Below, in pieces: positions 39,161 to 48,457 of a DNA stretch of 64,000 nt. The position numbers and the translations under genes were made by a program. Below the pieces are notes generated by a model. The model saw only the letters and a program-made list of their open reading frames with translations, made no database searches and was not told where the DNA came from. Every line of letters begins with the position of its first letter. The first letter of the stretch is position 1. This DNA is from Flavobacterium sp. WV_118_3 (GTDB lineage: Bacteria > Bacteroidota > Bacteroidia > Flavobacteriales > Flavobacteriaceae): assembly GCF_039778605.1 (NCBI RefSeq), contig NZ_CP156060.1:2170001-2234000 (forward strand), in the 5' to 3' direction.

Positions 39161-42100
39161 ATGAAAAAAATAATTTTCACCCTCTTTGTCACGTTGTTAC
39201 TTCCCGAGATATCCTTTACTCTGGCAACTGCTCAGGTTTTCCCTGTAAAACCATATAAGGTCACTTCCAGCAGACCGTTTCAGCCCAGACAAGGTCCCGA
39301 TAAAAGTTGTGACAACAATACTGCGACCATATACCTGTCCGAATGGTCCAAAACCGGAATACCCGATACGCTGGATTACTATTTTTTTCAGGCTCCCAAC
39401 ATCAGCTCTATCGAATATACACCCAGACATGATGGGGCAACCAATGGCAGATGGGGCGAAGTCGAAATATGGGCCGCAACCCATTATCCTTTTCAGTTCC
39501 AACCAATCACGACTGTAAACTGGCAACAAACGCAAAATGTCAAAGTGCTGTCATTACCCGGATCGGGAGTCGACAATCCTGTCGTCATACGGTTTATAGT
39601 AAAATCCGGTTATGGTAATTTTTCGAGTGTGGCCGAAATGGCTTTCTATTCATCACAACCGCAAATCGACACCAAACCGGATTCATTTTCAATTGAAGCA
39701 GCTTCTGTAGCCCATTTAGACGATCTAAAACTTCCTGTTAGCAGTGCCTCCGCATCAAACTATCAGGCCAACGAAGGAATCAGCCAGTCTTTTGACGGAA
39801 AACGAAGTACTCTTTACCATTCCAACCATACCCATAAAGCGCTTCCCTACTCATTGGTCTATAATTTTTCCACTGCCGACAAGATGGACTATATTGTCTA
39901 TCATCCGAGACAAGACGGTAATCGTAACGGTATCTTCGGTCGTATTAAGGTCGAAGCCCGGACGGCTACCGGCAATTACCAGACCGTGGTGGAAAATTAT
40001 GACTGCGGGTTCAAAAACACCTCGGCCATGATTCCGTTTTCCCATAGCTTTAAACAACCTGCACAGGTGCGAATAACCGTATTGAGCGGATACAACAATT
40101 TTGCCAGTATTGCCGAAATCGAATTTTACCAGAAAAGAGAACAAACCGATCAGTATCTGACTATTTTTACGGATCGACTCTATTCTGATTTACGCCCCGG
40201 TATTACGGCAAATGACATCAATACCATATCCGATCCTTTTTTTAAAAAACTGGCATTGCATTTATTGGATAAAGCCGATCCCAAAAAGTTCCGGGTACAA
40301 CACTATCAAGCGGTACCGTCTCCGCTAAAAACCAAAACGATTTTAAAGAATACACATGAATACAGTTGCTATCAGAATCCCACGGGTATTGCTTTTGAAA
40401 ACAATGCTATTGCGATTGTATTTGTTACCGATTACAATGTATCCAAAGGAAGTGTTTCTTTAAAAATAAAGGATTTTGCCAACGAAACAGATGCTAAAGA
40501 AAGTATTTATTTCCTCAAACCCGGACTGAACAAATTTACCGTCACCAATAGCGGACTGGCGTATATCGAGTATAACAGTGATATTCCTGATTTACCCGAT
40601 GTTAAAATCAACATTACGACCGGAACGGTAAATGGTTTTTTATCAGCCACTTCTTCTTTTGAGGAATGGCAGAAAACATTACTTAACAAAGCATATCCCA
40701 AAGTAGATCTGGTGGGAAAACATATCGGTATAAACATCCTTAAGGAACCGCTAATTCAAAATACTCTTTTTAAAGGATCGGAACTTGTCCAGAAATGGGA
40801 TTCTATTATTGCAATACAATTCCATCAGATGGGATTGGTAAAATATAATCTTGTCCCCCGTAACCGGTTGTTCGCCTGGATTGAATCAAAAGGCGGCTAT
40901 TATGCCTCAAACCATCACGCTCATTTTGACCTCAGCTGGAATCAAAATGCTCTTACTTCGCCGCATCAGCTCGATATATGGGCAATCGCTAACAGGTTTG
41001 GGCAACAAAATCAGTTTCCTAATGGTTTGAAATGGACCGGAACTTTCGAGGTAACCAACATGATTTACTCTGCTTATACCAGTTATATTCTAAGTCATTC
41101 CCGGTTAACGCGGTTGGAAACGACAGACGATCCGTATCTTGGCGCTCGTCTTCCCGGTAATTTGTATAACAGTTATTACAACGAATTTGGTCTGAAACAA
41201 AAAAACATCATGAGTCGTAGCAATATTTTCGAAAGGCTATTACCTTTCTGGCAGCTACAGCTCTATTATTCCATTGCCGGTGCCGGCATGAACGCTCCAA
41301 CTCTGGAACAGGTAATAGCCAACAATAACATTGGCGGCAATACCAATTATGCTAACTGGCTCGGTATAATCACACAGTCTTTACGGAATGCTCCGTACAA
41401 TGGGAAGCCGGTCAGTAACGGTCAGCAAATGATGAATTTTGTCAAATATGCGAGTGATGCCGTTCAGCAGGACTTAACCGATTTTTTTATTAAATCCGGA
41501 TTCCTGATCCCATTTGACGCAGTTGTAAACGATTATACGCCTGGAAAAATCACGATCACTCAAGCCAATATCGAGGCAACAAAAGCCTATATTGCCGCCA
41601 AAAAATATCCCAAACCCCGATCGCCGGTACTACATTATATTACCGCACGAAATATGTATATGTATAAAAACAATCTGAATCCGGAAGGCACCATCAACAC
41701 CGGATTTACAATTGACAATACTATCGCTCCCGGAAAAACCTATTATCGGATTGCGCATACGGTCTGGAAAAATGCCGTCGCTTTCGAGACAATTACAGCC
41801 GACAAAAAGGTGCTTTTTGTGACGACCTATGCCACTGGCGATCTTACCGGAAAAACAACCTTGGTTTATTTCCCTAAAAATGCCGGGAATATCTATGCTG
41901 TTGGAGCTGACGGAACCCGACTACCAATTCTTTCCCGGTTCCAACCGGAATCGGTAACCAAAACCATTCCGGACAAACCCAACGAATTTGAAGATACCTA
42001 TTCGGACACCACTATAAAAATATGGCCAAATCCGGCCAGAAACAGTTTTAAAATAGCTGCCGACAGTACCATTTTTAAAAGAGCAACAATGATCAATACA

Positions 42101-42244
42101 AAGGGGCAACCCGTTAAACAGTTTAGTCTCAACGGAACCAAAAGCATCAGTGTCACCAACCTGCCTATTGGAACTTATCTGATTGTATTGGAGCGTAATG
42201 ATCATTCAAAAATTATCAAAAAAATAGTTATCAATCGTCCTTAA
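39161..42244 (+). CDS. Secreted M60-like (pseudo)peptidase with discoidin-type domains and T9SS sorting domain
   Basis: 1027 aa. After a signal peptide (1-25) come two F5/8-type C-like domains, about 30-165 and 190-325, each with HxxxxDGxxNGxxGxxxV and SGYxNFxSxAEIEFY patterns. An M60 region follows at about 400-850 and a type IX secretion C-terminal domain at about 935-1027 (IWPNPARNSF, GTYLIVLER). Bacteroidota M60 enzymes have HExxH in the segment before GLKWxGTxEVTN; here it reads NRFGQ (N611, R612, Q615), while E630 in FEVTN remains. It is therefore probably not a zinc peptidase but may still bind glycoprotein. It is the only gene of its transcript. Confidence 0.85.
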   Translation: MKKIIFTLFVTLLLPEISFTLATAQVFPVKPYKVTSSRPFQPRQGPDKSCDNNTATIYLSEWSKTGIPDTLDYYFFQAPNISSIEYTPRHDGATNGRWGEVEIWAATHYPFQFQPITTVNWQQTQNVKVLSLPGSGVDNPVVIRFIVKSGYGNFSSVAEMAFYSSQPQIDTKPDSFSIEAASVAHLDDLKLPVSSASASNYQANEGISQSFDGKRSTLYHSNHTHKALPYSLVYNFSTADKMDYIVYHPRQDGNRNGIFGRIKVEARTATGNYQTVVENYDCGFKNTSAMIPFSHSFKQPAQVRITVLSGYNNFASIAEIEFYQKREQTDQYLTIFTDRLYSDLRPGITANDINTISDPFFKKLALHLLDKADPKKFRVQHYQAVPSPLKTKTILKNTHEYSCYQNPTGIAFENNAIAIVFVTDYNVSKGSVSLKIKDFANETDAKESIYFLKPGLNKFTVTNSGLAYIEYNSDIPDLPDVKINITTGTVNGFLSATSSFEEWQKTLLNKAYPKVDLVGKHIGINILKEPLIQNTLFKGSELVQKWDSIIAIQFHQMGLVKYNLVPRNRLFAWIESKGGYYASNHHAHFDLSWNQNALTSPHQLDIWAIANRFGQQNQFPNGLKWTGTFEVTNMIYSAYTSYILSHSRLTRLETTDDPYLGARLPGNLYNSYYNEFGLKQKNIMSRSNIFERLLPFWQLQLYYSIAGAGMNAPTLEQVIANNNIGGNTNYANWLGIITQSLRNAPYNGKPVSNGQQMMNFVKYASDAVQQDLTDFFIKSGFLIPFDAVVNDYTPGKITITQANIEATKAYIAAKKYPKPRSPVLHYITARNMYMYKNNLNPEGTINTGFTIDNTIAPGKTYYRIAHTVWKNAVAFETITADKKVLFVTTYATGDLTGKTTLVYFPKNAGNIYAVGADGTRLPILSRFQPESVTKTIPDKPNEFEDTYSDTTIKIWPNPARNSFKIAADSTIFKRATMINTKGQPVKQFSLNGTKSISVTNLPIGTYLIVLERNDHSKIIKKIVINRP

Positions 42245-42291
42245 GCAGCGAATTGTTTTGTTTCCCGATAACTGTACTTCCATGCAGTATC

Positions 42292-42328
42292 AAAAAAAGA
42301 GGCTGTCCTTTTGAGACAGCCCCTTTTT
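42292..42328 (+). terminator. Terminator region after the M60-like gene
   Basis: Hairpin GGCTGTC / GACAGCC, extended by A and T runs with one mismatch, 47 nt after the stop; a T-run follows on the plus strand. It also faces the convergent DinB gene. Confidence 0.8.
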
Positions 42329-42364
42329 CTATTTTTATTTTAGTAACCCGGATTATAACAAATC

Positions 42365-42862
42365 CTACATCATCACCTCATCGGCACTTGGGCCATAACT
42401 TCCCGGAATCGGAATGTTTAGCAATCGTAAATAGACTCCCAACTGCGCACGGTGGTGTACAATCTGACAATAACACATACGAATTACTTCATATTTGGAT
42501 GAGGTTTTGTAAATCTGATCTCCGTTGCGTAACGTCCATTCTTCCCAGAATTCTTCTTCATCATTGTCTTCCAGCGCTTTGATTCCTTTTGCAAGCGACT
42601 GCTCGAAAAACTCCAGCAACTCAGCCGTATTTTTTACGTCTTTCGGCTCGTACGGATTGTTTGCAAAGTCAAGTTCACTGGTGGTTAGTACCATATCCAC
42701 CCATGCGGTTAGTTCGGCAATGTGCGCTGCCAATACTCCCATTTTCATACTTTTCGGATGTGGCTGCCAATCTAATTTTTCAGTAGGCACGATGGATAGC
42801 ATTTTTCGGGTTGTAGCGGCTTCCTGTACTAATTCTTCCTGTAACAATGTGATTAGTTTCAT
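42365..42862 (-). CDS. DinB-family protein
   Basis: 165 aa from the ATG at 42862 (MKLITLLQEELVQEAATTRK); an earlier start adds 18 unsupported residues. It is a four-helix-bundle DinB/YfiT fold: PHPKSMKMGVLAAHIAELTAW supplies the first metal-binding His, and YCQIVHHRAQLGVYLRLL the HHRxQ pair. Such proteins are metal-dependent thiol transferases or of unknown role. No neighbour indicates a substrate. Confidence 0.85.
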   Translation of the reverse strand: MKLITLLQEELVQEAATTRKMLSIVPTEKLDWQPHPKSMKMGVLAAHIAELTAWVDMVLTTSELDFANNPYEPKDVKNTAELLEFFEQSLAKGIKALEDNDEEEFWEEWTLRNGDQIYKTSSKYEVIRMCYCQIVHHRAQLGVYLRLLNIPIPGSYGPSADEVMM

Positions 42863-42941
42863 ATAATGTATCGTTTTTTTGTTTAACAATACAAAGGAAC
42901 AACCGGTTGGTGACAACCCTATGTCAACAGGTTTTTAAAGT

Positions 42942-43889
42942 TTATTCTTTTTGTAAAATTTTTTCGGCCAGCTCTTTTACACGCACTTTTAACGAGGTCG
43001 GTTCCAGGATTTCAGCATAGTCGGCAAACATAATATACCAACGGGCAAAACCTTCATACAACGATTCAGTCAGGAAGGTCATCTCAATTTCATTCCCCTC
43101 GATCTTTTCACTCACAAAACCATAATAATGCTTTCGTTCCTGCAAATACATTCCTATGGTTTTATCGACCCGAATCACGACTTTTTCTCTTTTGAAATGT
43201 AAATCCTGTTTGATCTGCTCCTGATATTTCTGAAGGGAAGCGTGTTCCTTTCGGAAAGGTTCTCCGGTTAACAGAATGGCAACCACTCTATCGGCACGGA
43301 AATGCCGGTAATCCGAACGATAATGACAATAGCCTACAGTATACCAATATTCGTTTTCATAGTAAATTCCGATGGGTTCGATGAGCCGTTCCGTATTCTG
43401 TTCGTTTCCAAAAGCACGATAGGACATTTTTACAATGCGTTTTTCCGAAATCGCTTTTAAGAGTACATCCAGGCTGTTTTCCGGCGCTGTTGTATTTTTT
43501 TTCTTTTTACGGACATGAATATGATCTTCCAGTCCTTCGACCAGGTCTTTTTCCGAACCTCGTAAAACGGACTTAATTTTATACATTGCCGAACGGAAAT
43601 TATTTTGAATTGCAGTTTCAGACAACTTTTCCATCAGTTTTTCAGCTGTTATAAAAGCCATGGCTTCATCCTGGGTAAACATCACCGGTGGCAACCGATA
43701 ACCTTCGACAATCGAGTAACCTACTCCGGCTTCTCCGTAAAGAGGCACCCCGGCTTCTTCCAACGTACGGATATCGCGATATACCGTCCTAAGACTAATA
43801 TTAAACCTATCGGCCAGATCCTGTGCTTTTACTACTCTTTTGGACTGTAACTGAATTAAAATTGCCGTAATGCGGTCAAATCGGTTCAT
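42942..43889 (-). CDS. YafY-type transcriptional regulator (HTH + WYL)
   Basis: 315 aa. The N-terminal winged helix (MNRFDRITAILIQLQSKRVV, SLRTVYRDIRTLEEAGVPLYGEAGVGY) is followed by a WYL domain (ISEKRIVKMSYRAFG, EYWYTVGYCHYRSDYRHFRADRV) and a WCX-like C-terminal part. WYL regulators sense nucleic-acid or small ligands. It lies 79 nt upstream of the DinB gene on the same strand, so it may control it, which is inference. Confidence 0.92.
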   Translation of the reverse strand: MNRFDRITAILIQLQSKRVVKAQDLADRFNISLRTVYRDIRTLEEAGVPLYGEAGVGYSIVEGYRLPPVMFTQDEAMAFITAEKLMEKLSETAIQNNFRSAMYKIKSVLRGSEKDLVEGLEDHIHVRKKKKNTTAPENSLDVLLKAISEKRIVKMSYRAFGNEQNTERLIEPIGIYYENEYWYTVGYCHYRSDYRHFRADRVVAILLTGEPFRKEHASLQKYQEQIKQDLHFKREKVVIRVDKTIGMYLQERKHYYGFVSEKIEGNEIEMTFLTESLYEGFARWYIMFADYAEILEPTSLKVRVKELAEKILQKE

Positions 43890-43941
43890 AGTTGGCTGCT
43901 TTATCTGTCAAATGTAAAACAAACCAACAGCTGTTCAAATT

Positions 43942-44535
43942 TTATTTTTTAACAACCGTTCCGATTTCTTTTGGCGTATTATTTTTTCGGGATTCAAACA
44001 AAGCCATCAACTTCGTTACCGTATTCCAGTTGCGGGAAGTTGCCGTTACCTTGAGTTTGCCTTCAATCCAATTATTGGTCATTTTGGAATTTCCGGCCGA
44101 GTTTACATAATTCAGATATAACGCTCGGCGGTCGGTTGCCATTTGAAAGGTATCGGGCTGTACAAATTCCGGTTCGAGACGTGTACTGTTTTCGGCGGTC
44201 GGTTCGGTAGCAAGAAACGCGACATAAAGCTGTTTTACGGGAATATCCGGTTCGTTTAAATAGGGATTGTGCCTAAAAATACGAAGCAGGCTGTTTTCCG
44301 ATACCGCCACAACCGGTACCTGAAAAGCATATTTTTCCATTAGTAGCGTCGTAACCTGTTTTTCAATTTTCTCCGGATCCGATTCGGGTGTATCAACAAA
44401 AACATTCCCACTCTGAATATAGGTTTGTACGTTCGAAAAACCGGCTTCCGTTAACAGTTTACGCAGGTCTTCCATTTTGATGATTTTCTGTCCGGATACG
44501 TTAATCCCTCTTAACAGGATGAGATGTGTGTGCAT
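43942..44535 (-). CDS. DUF1697 family protein
   Basis: 197 aa with the full family pattern: LILLRGINVSGQKIIKMEDL, FSNVQTYIQSGNVFVDT, then FLATEP and MTNNWIEGKLKVTATSRNWNT near the C-terminus. It is cytosolic and of unknown function. Its first 35 nt overlap the end of the histidine kinase gene upstream, implying translational coupling. Confidence 0.93.
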   Translation of the reverse strand: MHTHLILLRGINVSGQKIIKMEDLRKLLTEAGFSNVQTYIQSGNVFVDTPESDPEKIEKQVTTLLMEKYAFQVPVVAVSENSLLRIFRHNPYLNEPDIPVKQLYVAFLATEPTAENSTRLEPEFVQPDTFQMATDRRALYLNYVNSAGNSKMTNNWIEGKLKVTATSRNWNTVTKLMALFESRKNNTPKEIGTVVKK

Positions 44536-45592
44536 GATGGTTGCGTTTTTTTAAGATTACCGTGAATTTGGACCCCAAGTCCGTCCCTTCGCTTTCGGCA
44601 TAAATGCTGCCATTGCTGCGTTCCACTATTTTCCGGCAAAGATACAATCCTATTCCGGTTGACGGTTCTTCATTGGTTCCCGGGCGGGAAAGTTTACTGA
44701 ACTTTTCAAACAACTCATCTTTCCGGCTGTTTTCAAATCCTATCCCTTTGTCCCTTACAACAAAAACAACACTATCATTTTCTTCCATTATATATAGGAG
44801 AATTTCCGAACCGGTATAGGAGAATTTGATGGCATTATCTATCAGATTCATCAATACACGTTGCAAATATTCTTCCTTCATCACTACATCAATCTTATCG
44901 ACTTCCTTTACCACTCGAAAAGTCAGTTTTTTATTGCTCAGTTTCTGATCGGATACTTTTTCGATCAGTCCGATAATTTCATCCAGCCGGTATTCCTGAT
45001 TTTCGGTTGCGGTACGCGAAAAGGCTTCTTCTTCCCGCAATAATGCAATAAAGCTTTCTAAAAACCCCAATTGATGTGTTGTCGATTCCAGAATCAGTTC
45101 CGCATAGTTTTTTATTTTATCCGATGGTTCTTCTTCCAATATAAACCGGGCTAAAAACTGAGGTGTAGAAGCGTAGTTTTTTAAGTCGTGGGATAATAAT
45201 GAGATGAGATCTTTTTTTTCACTTAGGAGGTCTTCATTTTCATTGATCCGCATTTGCAGGTTGGTCAGCAATATTCCTACTTCATCGGTATAACGGGTTG
45301 GTAGCGATGGTATTATTCCTCTCTCGCCATAGCGCACCAATGCTTCCGAAGCTATTTCCATGGGTTGTACCAGTTTTCGTAAAATCCAAAGTGTGATTCC
45401 GGTTGCCACCAGCGTTAAAATGAGCGTTATCGTAAACAATACTCCCGGCGAAATGATATTGGGATGAAAAAGAATATATATAACAATACCTATTAATGGG
45501 ATATGAATCCCTAAAAAAGCTACAAACAGGAATTTAAGTGCATAACTTTTTCTTAAAAATGGAATATTAGACAACCAGGTGTATAATTTCAT
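44501..45592 (-). CDS. Orphan sensor histidine kinase
   Basis: 363 aa. Two TM helices at the N-terminus (about 20-42 and 51-71) are separated by only a short loop, so there is almost no periplasmic sensor. A HAMP-like segment (72-123) precedes the H-box LISLLSHDLKN with H135. The HATPase has NLIDNAIKFSYTG, DKGIGF and STGIGLYLCRKIV. No response regulator is adjacent; the next gene is DUF1697, overlapping by 35 nt. It probably senses a membrane or cytoplasmic cue. Confidence 0.9.
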   Translation of the reverse strand: MKLYTWLSNIPFLRKSYALKFLFVAFLGIHIPLIGIVIYILFHPNIISPGVLFTITLILTLVATGITLWILRKLVQPMEIASEALVRYGERGIIPSLPTRYTDEVGILLTNLQMRINENEDLLSEKKDLISLLSHDLKNYASTPQFLARFILEEEPSDKIKNYAELILESTTHQLGFLESFIALLREEEAFSRTATENQEYRLDEIIGLIEKVSDQKLSNKKLTFRVVKEVDKIDVVMKEEYLQRVLMNLIDNAIKFSYTGSEILLYIMEENDSVVFVVRDKGIGFENSRKDELFEKFSKLSRPGTNEEPSTGIGLYLCRKIVERSNGSIYAESEGTDLGSKFTVILKKRNHHAHTSHPVKRD

Positions 45593-45717
45593 AGGGCAGT
45601 GAATAATTATGACATTGATTGTCTCAAATATAGAAAATCAAACATTACAAATTGTACCATAAATAAAAAAAGTAGGTTTTAGCACTTTACAATCCTAACA
45701 ATCCTTATTTTTGCCCC

Positions 45718-47130
45718 ATGGGAAGAAAAAGAACAGATAAAATCGTTTTTGATACAGTAAAAGTCCTGGATGCAGGCGCTAAAGGTGTTTCGGTTGCCAA
45801 AGCACCCGATGGAAAAGTAATCTTTATTCCGAATGTAGTACCGGGTGACGTGGTTGATGTACAAACCTTTAAGAAACGTAAATCCTATTACGAAGGGAAA
45901 GCTGTCCATTTTCATCAATTTTCGGAATATCGAGTTGATCCGGTTTGCGATCATTTTGGCGCTTGCGGCGGATGTAAATGGCAAAATATGAACTATGATC
46001 GCCAGTTGTTTTACAAAAACCAGGAGGTCTATAACAATCTGAAAAGAATTGGAAAAATTGAATTACCGGAATTCGAGCCGATACTCGGTTCGGAAAAGCA
46101 GTTTTTCTACCGCAATAAAATGGAGTTTTCGTTTTCGAATTCCCGTTGGTTAACCGAAAAAGAAATCCAGAGTGAAGAAGATTACAGCAATCAGAATGCA
46201 TTAGGATTCCATATTCCGCGAATGTGGGATAAAATTCTGGACATTACCAAATGTCATTTACAGGAAGATCCGTCGAATGCGATTCGTAATGCGATTCGTA
46301 GTTTTGCCAACGAGCATAATCTGCCCTTTTTTAATCCGAGACATCACGAAGGTTTATTACGTACCCTTATGATTCGTACGGCATCAACTGGCGAGATAAT
46401 GGTATTGGTACAGTTTTTCGAAGAAAACCTTGAACAACGCGAATTATTATTAAACTTCCTTGCGGAACGTTTCCCGGAAATCACTTCGCTGCAATATGTC
46501 ATTAATAGTAAAGCCAACGACACGCTATACGATCAGGATATTAAACTATATAAAGGTAGAGATTATATCCTGGAAGAAATGGAAGGATTGCGTTTTAGCA
46601 TCAATGCGAAATCGTTCTACCAAACCAATTCCGATCAGGCATATGAACTTTATAAAATTACACGTGACTTTGCCGGGCTAACCGGAAATGAGCTGGTGTA
46701 TGATTTATATACCGGAACGGGTACAATTGCCCAGTTTGTGTCTAAAAAAGCCCGTAAGGTTATTGGCGTGGAAGCCGTTCCCGAAGCCATAACCGATGCG
46801 AAAGAAAATGCAAAACGCAACAATATTTCAAACTGCGACTTCTTTGTAGGCGATATGAAAGTCGTTTTCAACGAGGCTTTTATCGCAACGCATGGTAAAC
46901 CGGATGTTATCATTACCGATCCACCACGTGACGGTATGCATAAAGATGTGGTCGAACAAATTTTAAAAATTGCCCCGGAACGTGTTGTTTATGTAAGCTG
47001 TAATTCGGCAACACAGGCACGCGACCTGGCTTTGATGGACGAAATGTATAAAGTGACCCGTGTACGTCCGGTGGATATGTTCCCACAAACGCATCATGTG
47101 GAAAATGTTGTACTTTTGGAAAAACGATAA
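45718..47130 (+). CDS. rlmD: 23S rRNA (uracil(1939)-C(5))-methyltransferase
   Basis: 470 aa. A TRAM domain (about 1-60) is followed by an Fe-S-type cysteine cluster CDHFGACGGCKWQ. The methyltransferase core has LVYDLYTGTGTIAQF, ITDPPRDGMHKDV and the catalytic cysteine in VYVSCNSATQARDL. The protein is of the RlmD/RumA type. A -7-like TATTTTTG ends only 4 nt before the ATG, which would give a nearly leaderless mRNA. It is followed after 7 nt by the DUF6452 gene. Confidence 0.93.
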   Translation: MGRKRTDKIVFDTVKVLDAGAKGVSVAKAPDGKVIFIPNVVPGDVVDVQTFKKRKSYYEGKAVHFHQFSEYRVDPVCDHFGACGGCKWQNMNYDRQLFYKNQEVYNNLKRIGKIELPEFEPILGSEKQFFYRNKMEFSFSNSRWLTEKEIQSEEDYSNQNALGFHIPRMWDKILDITKCHLQEDPSNAIRNAIRSFANEHNLPFFNPRHHEGLLRTLMIRTASTGEIMVLVQFFEENLEQRELLLNFLAERFPEITSLQYVINSKANDTLYDQDIKLYKGRDYILEEMEGLRFSINAKSFYQTNSDQAYELYKITRDFAGLTGNELVYDLYTGTGTIAQFVSKKARKVIGVEAVPEAITDAKENAKRNNISNCDFFVGDMKVVFNEAFIATHGKPDVIITDPPRDGMHKDVVEQILKIAPERVVYVSCNSATQARDLALMDEMYKVTRVRPVDMFPQTHHVENVVLLEKR

Positions 47131-47137
47131 TCGATCA

Positions 47138-47674
47138 ATGAAAAAACTAAAAACTTTTGCTATCGCTTTTATACTCGCCAATTCGTTTTGGAGTTGTGAG
47201 AAAGACGATATTTGCCCCGACGGTACGCCTACAACGCCAAGTGTGATCGTCGAGTTTTATGATGTTAATGATCCTACCGTTTTAAAAAATGTAACCAATC
47301 TTAAGGTAATTGCTTTGGGAATGACGGAAGGTATTGTTTTTAATACTGCCGCGCAGGACGACTCCCGTTACCTGACCAATGGAAATAAAATAAAATTACC
47401 GTTGCGTACCACGGAGGATAATACTACCTATCGTCTTATTTTAAACGCTAATAGTACCAATCCTTCTCTGGTGAACGAAGATACGCTTAGTTTTTCTTAT
47501 GCCAGAACCGATATCTATGTTTCCAGAGCCTGTGGCTATAAAACGGTTTTCCAATTGAATGCCGACAATCCCGTGCTATCAACAAATGATACCAATCCAT
47601 GGATTGGCTCAAAAATAACCCAACAATCCAATATTCAAAATGAGAATCAGACACACCTTAAAATCTATTTTTAG
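47138..47674 (+). CDS. DUF6452 family lipoprotein
   Basis: 178 aa from the ATG at 47138. The signal peptide ends in the lipobox SFWSC followed by EKDDICPDGTPTTPS. The acidic residues at +2 to +4 would fit a surface-export lipoprotein signal. The family (recalled as DUF6452) is normally encoded between rlmD and a DUF6048 gene in Flavobacteriia, as here. Function unknown. It overlaps the next gene by 35 nt. Confidence 0.8.
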   Translation: MKKLKTFAIAFILANSFWSCEKDDICPDGTPTTPSVIVEFYDVNDPTVLKNVTNLKVIALGMTEGIVFNTAAQDDSRYLTNGNKIKLPLRTTEDNTTYRLILNANSTNPSLVNEDTLSFSYARTDIYVSRACGYKTVFQLNADNPVLSTNDTNPWIGSKITQQSNIQNENQTHLKIYF

Positions 47675-48359
47675 TATTGTCCTTTTAGGGTTATCACTGA
47701 CTTCGGTTGCTCAGGATTCCATTCCTAAAAAGACGGAGCGTTATGGTATTCGTGTAGGTGCCGATCTGAGTCGTTTGGCACGTTCTTTTTATGAAAAGGA
47801 TTACCGCGGACTGGAGCTTGTTGCGGATTATCGCCTTTCGAAAAAAATTTTTATCGCCGGGGAAATTGGAAATGAAGACCTTACCGATAACGAAGCGCAA
47901 TTGAGTTATACTACTAAAGGAAGTTATTTTAAAGCCGGTTTCGATTTTAATGCGTATGACAACTGGCTGGATATGGAAAACATGATTTATGCCGGAATGC
48001 GCTATAGTGTGAGCACCTTTAGTCAGCAGTTAAATTCTTATGCCATTTACAATACCAATCCTTATTTTGGAGAAAACACGCTGGAACCCAATCAGAAATT
48101 TGACGGTTTGACCGCGCATTGGGTAGAATTTGTGGCCGGAGTAAAAGCCGAGATTTTCCGCAATCTGTTTCTTGGTTTTAGTGTTCGCCTGAATTATCTG
48201 ATCTCAAATCAGAAACCGGAAGGTTTTGACAACTTATATATTCCGGGTTTTAACCGAACGTACGACGGAAATTTTGGTGCCGGATTTAATTATTCCGTTT
48301 CCTATTTTATTCCGCTTTATAAAACGGCTAAAAAAACCGAAACTCCTAAAAAGAAATAA
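47640..48359 (+). CDS. DUF6048 family outer-membrane beta-barrel protein
   Basis: 239 aa with a signal peptide ending LTSVAQ. The mature protein shows amphipathic strands (YGIRVGADLSRLARSF, ISFIPL-like ending YSVSYFIPLYK), consistent with an outer-membrane barrel. Translational overlap of 35 nt with the DUF6452 lipoprotein gene suggests that the two work together in the envelope. The name DUF6048 is from recollection of this gene pair. Confidence 0.8.
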   Translation: MRIRHTLKSIFSIVLLGLSLTSVAQDSIPKKTERYGIRVGADLSRLARSFYEKDYRGLELVADYRLSKKIFIAGEIGNEDLTDNEAQLSYTTKGSYFKAGFDFNAYDNWLDMENMIYAGMRYSVSTFSQQLNSYAIYNTNPYFGENTLEPNQKFDGLTAHWVEFVAGVKAEIFRNLFLGFSVRLNYLISNQKPEGFDNLYIPGFNRTYDGNFGAGFNYSVSYFIPLYKTAKKTETPKKK

Positions 48360-48362
48360 TCG

Positions 48363-48390
48363 AAAAGCAGCGGAATCCGTTGCTTTTTTT
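48363..48390 (+). terminator. Terminator after the rlmD-DUF6452-DUF6048 operon
   Basis: Stem AAAAGCAGCGG with CCGTTGCTTTT (one G-T pair), triloop AAT, then a T-run, directly after the stop. Confidence 0.85.
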
Positions 48391-48457
48391 GTTTATAGTC
48401 GTTTTTACCAGCCACTTTTTTTATATCTTTCCTTTTCAATACTTCAAAAGTGCTAAA

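Noticed and set aside
42253..42582. Plus-strand 109-codon frame after the M60-like gene
   Set aside because: It runs through the terminator and antisense into the well-supported DinB gene.
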